From Methylomonas sp. (GTDB lineage: Bacteria; Pseudomonadota; Gammaproteobacteria; Methylococcales; Methylomonadaceae), in NCBI GenBank assembly GCA_026990815.1, contig JALXCS010000329.1, forward strand, positions 1 to 7,302: a stretch of 7,302 nucleotides of DNA, in the 5' to 3' direction. Shown here piece by piece: positions 4,470 to 7,302 of this stretch. Each line of letters starts with the position of its first letter. Within the stretch, counting starts at the first letter, position 1. The notes beneath the pieces are model-generated. The model was given only the letters and a program-made list of their open reading frames with translations, ran no database searches and was not told the origin of the DNA. A program made the translations under genes and the position numbers.

Positions 4470-6410
4470 ATGTGTAGGATGGAATGTTCTGTTGTACGTA
4501 TATTTTTGTTACTGATTTTTTTCTCTTTTAATAGTCAAAGTTGGGCGATCGTTGAGCCAATTGATTCATATCGGGAGAATTTCTTACGCGTCGAGCAACT
4601 CATTAAAAAGGGTAATAAGGAATTACTTTTACCACAGCTTTCCGAACTGACGGATTACCCATTGTATCCTTTTTTGATGTATCAATGGCTGCACAAAAAC
4701 CTTGATTATTCAACAGAAATAAAAAATTTCCTTAATCAGTTTTCTGGCAATCATTATGCTGAGTTATTAAGGGAAGATTGGCTAAAGGATTTGTCCAAAC
4801 ATCATGAATGGGATGATATAGTCAATTATTCTCGGAAAGAGAAGGCGATTGAAAAGCAATGTCGATATTATTGGGCATTGTATAACCAAAATCAAAAAAC
4901 CAAGGCTTTGCAAGGAATGGCAAGAATTTGGCCGGAAGTCGCAGTTTTGCCCGAGCCGTGTGGGCAACTGGAAGCCGTTTTTGTAAAATCACCAAAGCTC
5001 AAGCCTGAAATGATTTGGCAAAGGTTTGAAGCTGCACTAAGGCAAGATCAAATTGCCCTTGCAAAACGGATATCAAATCTGTTTTCAAAACAAGATAAAA
5101 ACATTGCGATCTTTTGGTTAAAAGTTTATCAACATCCGGCTTTGATCGGCCAAGAAAAAATTTGGCAGAAATATAAAAATGTCAAAGTCGGATTGATTTT
5201 TGCACATGGTATTGAGCGTCTCGCAAAAAAACAACTCTTAAGTACTATAAAAATTTGGGACCAAAACAAAAAAAAATTCCATATTAGTAAGTTACGTGTC
5301 CAGGAAGTTGAAAAGGAAATAGCTGTCTGGATGGTGGTAAGACGTTATAAATCAGCTTATCAGCGATTTAATCAGTTGGTTTATACGGATCAGGAAATCA
5401 GAGAATGGCGGGTTCGAGCGGCTTTGCTTGAGAATAATTGGGCGCATGTGATCTCGGCGTTAAATCGGTTAAATAATTTCGCAAAACTTAAGCCCAAGTG
5501 GCAATATTGGCGGGCAAGAGCATACTGGGAGGGTGGGGAGAAGAAATTGGCAAAAAGCTTGTTCTCAAAATTAGCCGGACAAAGATCTTTTTATGGATTT
5601 GTAGCGGCTGATTATTTGAATCAAGCATATCAGCTCGAGAAAAATGAAATTATACTACCTCGCTTCCAATTGAATAATTTTGTCAACAGCAACGAATTTA
5701 AAGCAGTAAAGGAGTTAATGTATTTCAATAGGATAAAGCAGGCGAGAGAACAATGGATTCATGCTTTAAAACAGCTGCCTGATTGGCAAGTGCCGGCTGC
5801 CGTATGGATTGCTCAGCAACAAGGCTGGGATCAAATTGCATCAGAAACTATAAAATTGGCAAATTTAGCTGGGGATAATAAAATAGGACTTTACTTTTCA
5901 TTGGCTTTTCATAAGCAAATTGTAAAGCATGCCCAAAAAAACAGGATTGATCCGGCAATTGTATTTGGTTTGATTCGTAGAGAAAGCGCTTTTGATAAAA
6001 ATGCCGTTTCGTCGGTTGGAGCCAGGGGGCTAATGCAAATAATGCCTAAAACTGCAAGATATATTGCCAAATCTCTTCAAGAAGGTTGGCGTAACGCTGA
6101 TATACTGTTTGATCCAGAAATAAATCTTCGGTACGGTACTTTTTACTATAAACAAATGCTGAATAGATTCAATGGTAATTTTGCGCTTGCTGCCGCTGCA
6201 TATAATGCTGGGCCTCACCGAGTAAAACAGTGGTTGCCAGAGAATCAGCCACTGCCTGCTGATATTTGGATTGAAATGATTCCTTTCGATGAGACACGAA
6301 AATATGTAGTAGCTGTGTTAACAAATGCCATTTTTTATCGGCAACAACTTGGGAAAAAGCATCTAAAAATATCTGAATATTTGAGGAATGTTCTGCCTTC
6401 AAAAAGCTGA
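4470..6410 (+). CDS. slt: Soluble lytic murein transglycosylase (Slt70 type)
   Basis: This periplasmic enzyme cleaves the MurNAc-GlcNAc bond of peptidoglycan, forming 1,6-anhydro ends, in wall recycling and remodelling. With the ATG at 4470 it is 646 residues, close to E. coli Slt (645). Residues 1-26 form a signal peptide (basic R10, core IFLLLIFFSF, cleavage after SWA). About 27-475 is the Trp-rich alpha-superhelix of the U and L domains. The catalytic domain follows, with Glu505 in RRESAFD, GARGLMQIMP (517-526), YNAGP (578-582) and ETRKYV near the end. All the family motifs are intact. Start choice is uncertain: TTG 4458, GTG 4461, ATG 4470 and ATG 4479 are all in frame. I prefer 4470 because GGTGG (4460-4464) lies 5 nt upstream. 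It follows tRNA-Cys closely. Confidence 0.95.
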   Translation: MCRMECSVVRIFLLLIFFSFNSQSWAIVEPIDSYRENFLRVEQLIKKGNKELLLPQLSELTDYPLYPFLMYQWLHKNLDYSTEIKNFLNQFSGNHYAELLREDWLKDLSKHHEWDDIVNYSRKEKAIEKQCRYYWALYNQNQKTKALQGMARIWPEVAVLPEPCGQLEAVFVKSPKLKPEMIWQRFEAALRQDQIALAKRISNLFSKQDKNIAIFWLKVYQHPALIGQEKIWQKYKNVKVGLIFAHGIERLAKKQLLSTIKIWDQNKKKFHISKLRVQEVEKEIAVWMVVRRYKSAYQRFNQLVYTDQEIREWRVRAALLENNWAHVISALNRLNNFAKLKPKWQYWRARAYWEGGEKKLAKSLFSKLAGQRSFYGFVAADYLNQAYQLEKNEIILPRFQLNNFVNSNEFKAVKELMYFNRIKQAREQWIHALKQLPDWQVPAAVWIAQQQGWDQIASETIKLANLAGDNKIGLYFSLAFHKQIVKHAQKNRIDPAIVFGLIRRESAFDKNAVSSVGARGLMQIMPKTARYIAKSLQEGWRNADILFDPEINLRYGTFYYKQMLNRFNGNFALAAAAYNAGPHRVKQWLPENQPLPADIWIEMIPFDETRKYVVAVLTNAIFYRQQLGKKHLKISEYLRNVLPSKS

Positions 6411-6502
6411 TATTTCTGTTTCTTCCTGTTTTTTATCTTTGATTATCACCTCCCCTCCTGGTTTCGTAATCTAGTGGGTTTTCTGTGCAAAAAATTATTT
6501 GC

Positions 6503-6528
6503 GACATATGATTAATGTCATATTTTTT
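6503..6528 (+). terminator. Weak candidate terminator after slt
   Basis: ATATGA (6506-6511) pairs with TCATAT (6518-6523) around a 6-nt loop, directly followed by a T run (to 6528). The stem is AT-only apart from one pair. An alternative register, GACAT/ATGTC (6503-6507/6515-6519), is also possible. An A run upstream (6489-6494) could lengthen the structure. It lies about 95 nt past the slt stop. Confidence 0.35.
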
Positions 6529-6631
6529 GGATGAACTTTAGTTGAAGACCATGAGTAATATTTTAAAATTGTTGAACAAACAATGATTCCAACTTTTATT
6601 TGACAATATTTATAAGAGTTATTTCGCCAAG

Positions 6632-6640
6632 TGGTATAAA
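6632..6640 (+). promoter_or_regulatory. Extended -10 promoter for adk
   Basis: TGGTATAAA (TG at 6632-6633, TATAAA at 6635-6640; overlapping TAAAAT at 6637-6642) forms an extended -10 element, which can work without a good -35. A perfect TTGACA at 6600-6605 is 29 nt away, too far to pair with it. The predicted start near 6647 gives a leader of about 50 nt. Confidence 0.5.
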
Positions 6641-6663
6641 ATAAAGAGTTTTACTTAAAGGTG

Positions 6664-6683
6664 GGTGAGAAAATATTCTTACC
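6664..6683 (+). promoter_or_regulatory. Leader hairpin just upstream of the adk ribosome site
   Basis: GGTGAGAA (6664-6671) pairs with TTCTTACC (6676-6683) in 8 pairs, one G-U, around an AATA tetraloop. It ends 4 nt before the GGAG ribosome site (6688-6691), which lies 6 nt from the ATG. There is no T tract, so it may stabilise the mRNA or affect initiation rather than terminate transcription. Confidence 0.45.
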
Positions 6684-6697
6684 ATTCGGAGTATTTC

Positions 6698-7302
6698 ATG
6701 CGTGTAATTCTTTTAGGGAGTCCTGGTTCTGGAAAAGGAACTCAGGCTCGTTTTATAACGGAAAAGTATAATATCCCACAGATTTCAACTGGAGACATGT
6801 TGCGGGCTGCTGTGAAAGCAGGAACCCCTTTGGGAAAAGAGGCAAAAAAGGTGATGGATGCCGGGGGCTTGGTTTCTGATGATATTATTTTGGGATTAAT
6901 CAAGGAACGGATATCACAACCTGATTGTAAAAATGGCTTTTTACTGGATGGTTTTCCTAGAACCATTGCTCAGGCAGAGGGTTTGGATGCCATGGGCGTT
7001 GATATTGATTATGTCATCGAAATTGATGTACCTGATGAAGATATCATTAAAAGGATGAGTGGCCGACGTGTGCATTTAGAGTCAGGTAGAACTTACCATA
7101 TAGAATATAATCCACCCAAGATCGAGGGTTTGGATGATGTAACTGGGGAGCCATTAGTACAGAGAGAAGATGATAAGGAAGAAACGGTAAGAAAAAGGCT
7201 GGAAGTGTATCATCAACAGACCAAACCATTGGTTGAATATTATTCCAAAGCTGCGCAACAGGGAAAAGTTAAATTTATTTCCATACTAGGGGTCGGTGAA
7301 GT
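6698..7302 (+). CDS. adk: Adenylate kinase, N-terminal 201 residues (3' end outside window)
   Basis: Cytoplasmic adenylate kinase catalyses ATP + AMP = 2 ADP and sets adenylate energy balance. The frame is open to the right edge; the usual length is about 215-220 residues, so only a short tail is missing. The P-loop is GSPGSGKGT (7-15), the AMP-site STGDMLR is at 30-36, and DGFPR is at 84-88. The LID (about 122-159) carries H126, S129, D146 and T149, the hydrogen-bonded set of zinc-less Gram-negative enzymes, in place of four cysteines. R123, R156 and R167 are present. These numbers fall exactly on the E. coli positions, so there is no insertion or deletion up to there. The start is supported by GGAG at 6688-6691. 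The gene is intact as far as it can be seen and has its own candidate promoter. Confidence 0.98.
   Translation, partial: MRVILLGSPGSGKGTQARFITEKYNIPQISTGDMLRAAVKAGTPLGKEAKKVMDAGGLVSDDIILGLIKERISQPDCKNGFLLDGFPRTIAQAEGLDAMGVDIDYVIEIDVPDEDIIKRMSGRRVHLESGRTYHIEYNPPKIEGLDDVTGEPLVQREDDKEETVRKRLEVYHQQTKPLVEYYSKAAQQGKVKFISILGVGE

Noticed and set aside
6030..6402. Minus-strand open frames inside slt and elsewhere (for example 1685-1999, 6742-6966, 7047-7229)
   Set aside because: They lie fully opposite well-supported genes, lack ribosome sites and show no family resemblance, so they are shadows of the + strand genes.
6600..6605. Perfect TTGACA as -35 box for adk
   Set aside because: The only good -10 (6635-6640) is 29 nt away, and nothing TATAAT-like lies at 16-18 nt. 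The extended -10 alone is the better explanation.
1..7302. CRISPR arrays, insertion sequences, phage genes
   Set aside because: No regularly spaced repeats, transposase, integrase or phage structural gene was seen on either strand.

Overview
The window is AT-rich and every recognised gene lies on the + strand. It looks like chromosomal DNA of a low-GC gammaproteobacterium. The evidence is a Slt70-type soluble lytic transglycosylase, an adenylate kinase with the Gram-negative (zinc-less) LID residues, an Aer-like PAS domain and a FimV-like tail. The genus cannot be settled from the sequence alone; lineages such as Methylococcales, Thiotrichales or Legionellales would all fit.

Layout. (1) Positions 2-538 hold the 3' end of a gene for a helical-repeat protein whose tail resembles FimV. 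(2) After a 441-nt gene-free gap come two translationally coupled genes: a small Ras-like GTPase of the CvnD/COG2229 type (980-1525) and a protein with a divergent roadblock-like C-terminal half (1522-2166). (3) A 408-nt gap carries a compact structured RNA candidate (2321-2411) with two CsrA-type CANGGANG motifs in hairpin loops, and a perfect 11-bp inverted repeat. (4) Next comes a tight run of three genes: a roadblock/LC7 protein (2575-2937), a stand-alone Aer-like PAS protein (2950-3426) and a PhnD-like binding protein with no signal peptide (3489-4235). (5) A tRNA-Cys gene (4362-4435) sits just upstream of slt (4470-6410). (6) The window ends inside adk (6698 onward).

Genes 980-4235 read as one signalling module. 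A GTPase plus roadblock proteins recalls bacterial MglA/MglB polarity switches and actinobacterial 'conservons' (CvnB/CvnC/CvnD). Here the sensory side appears to be a PAS protein that keeps the FAD-pocket residues of Aer and a cytoplasmic substrate-binding-protein-like domain. The FimV-like neighbour suggests, but does not prove, a link to type IV pili or cell polarity. The slt, tRNA-Cys and adk part is ordinary housekeeping sequence.

The points most worth a second look are the CsrA-type RNA candidate, the in-frame stop that appears to cut 21 codons off the PAS gene, and the GTPase/roadblock/PAS/binding-protein grouping itself.
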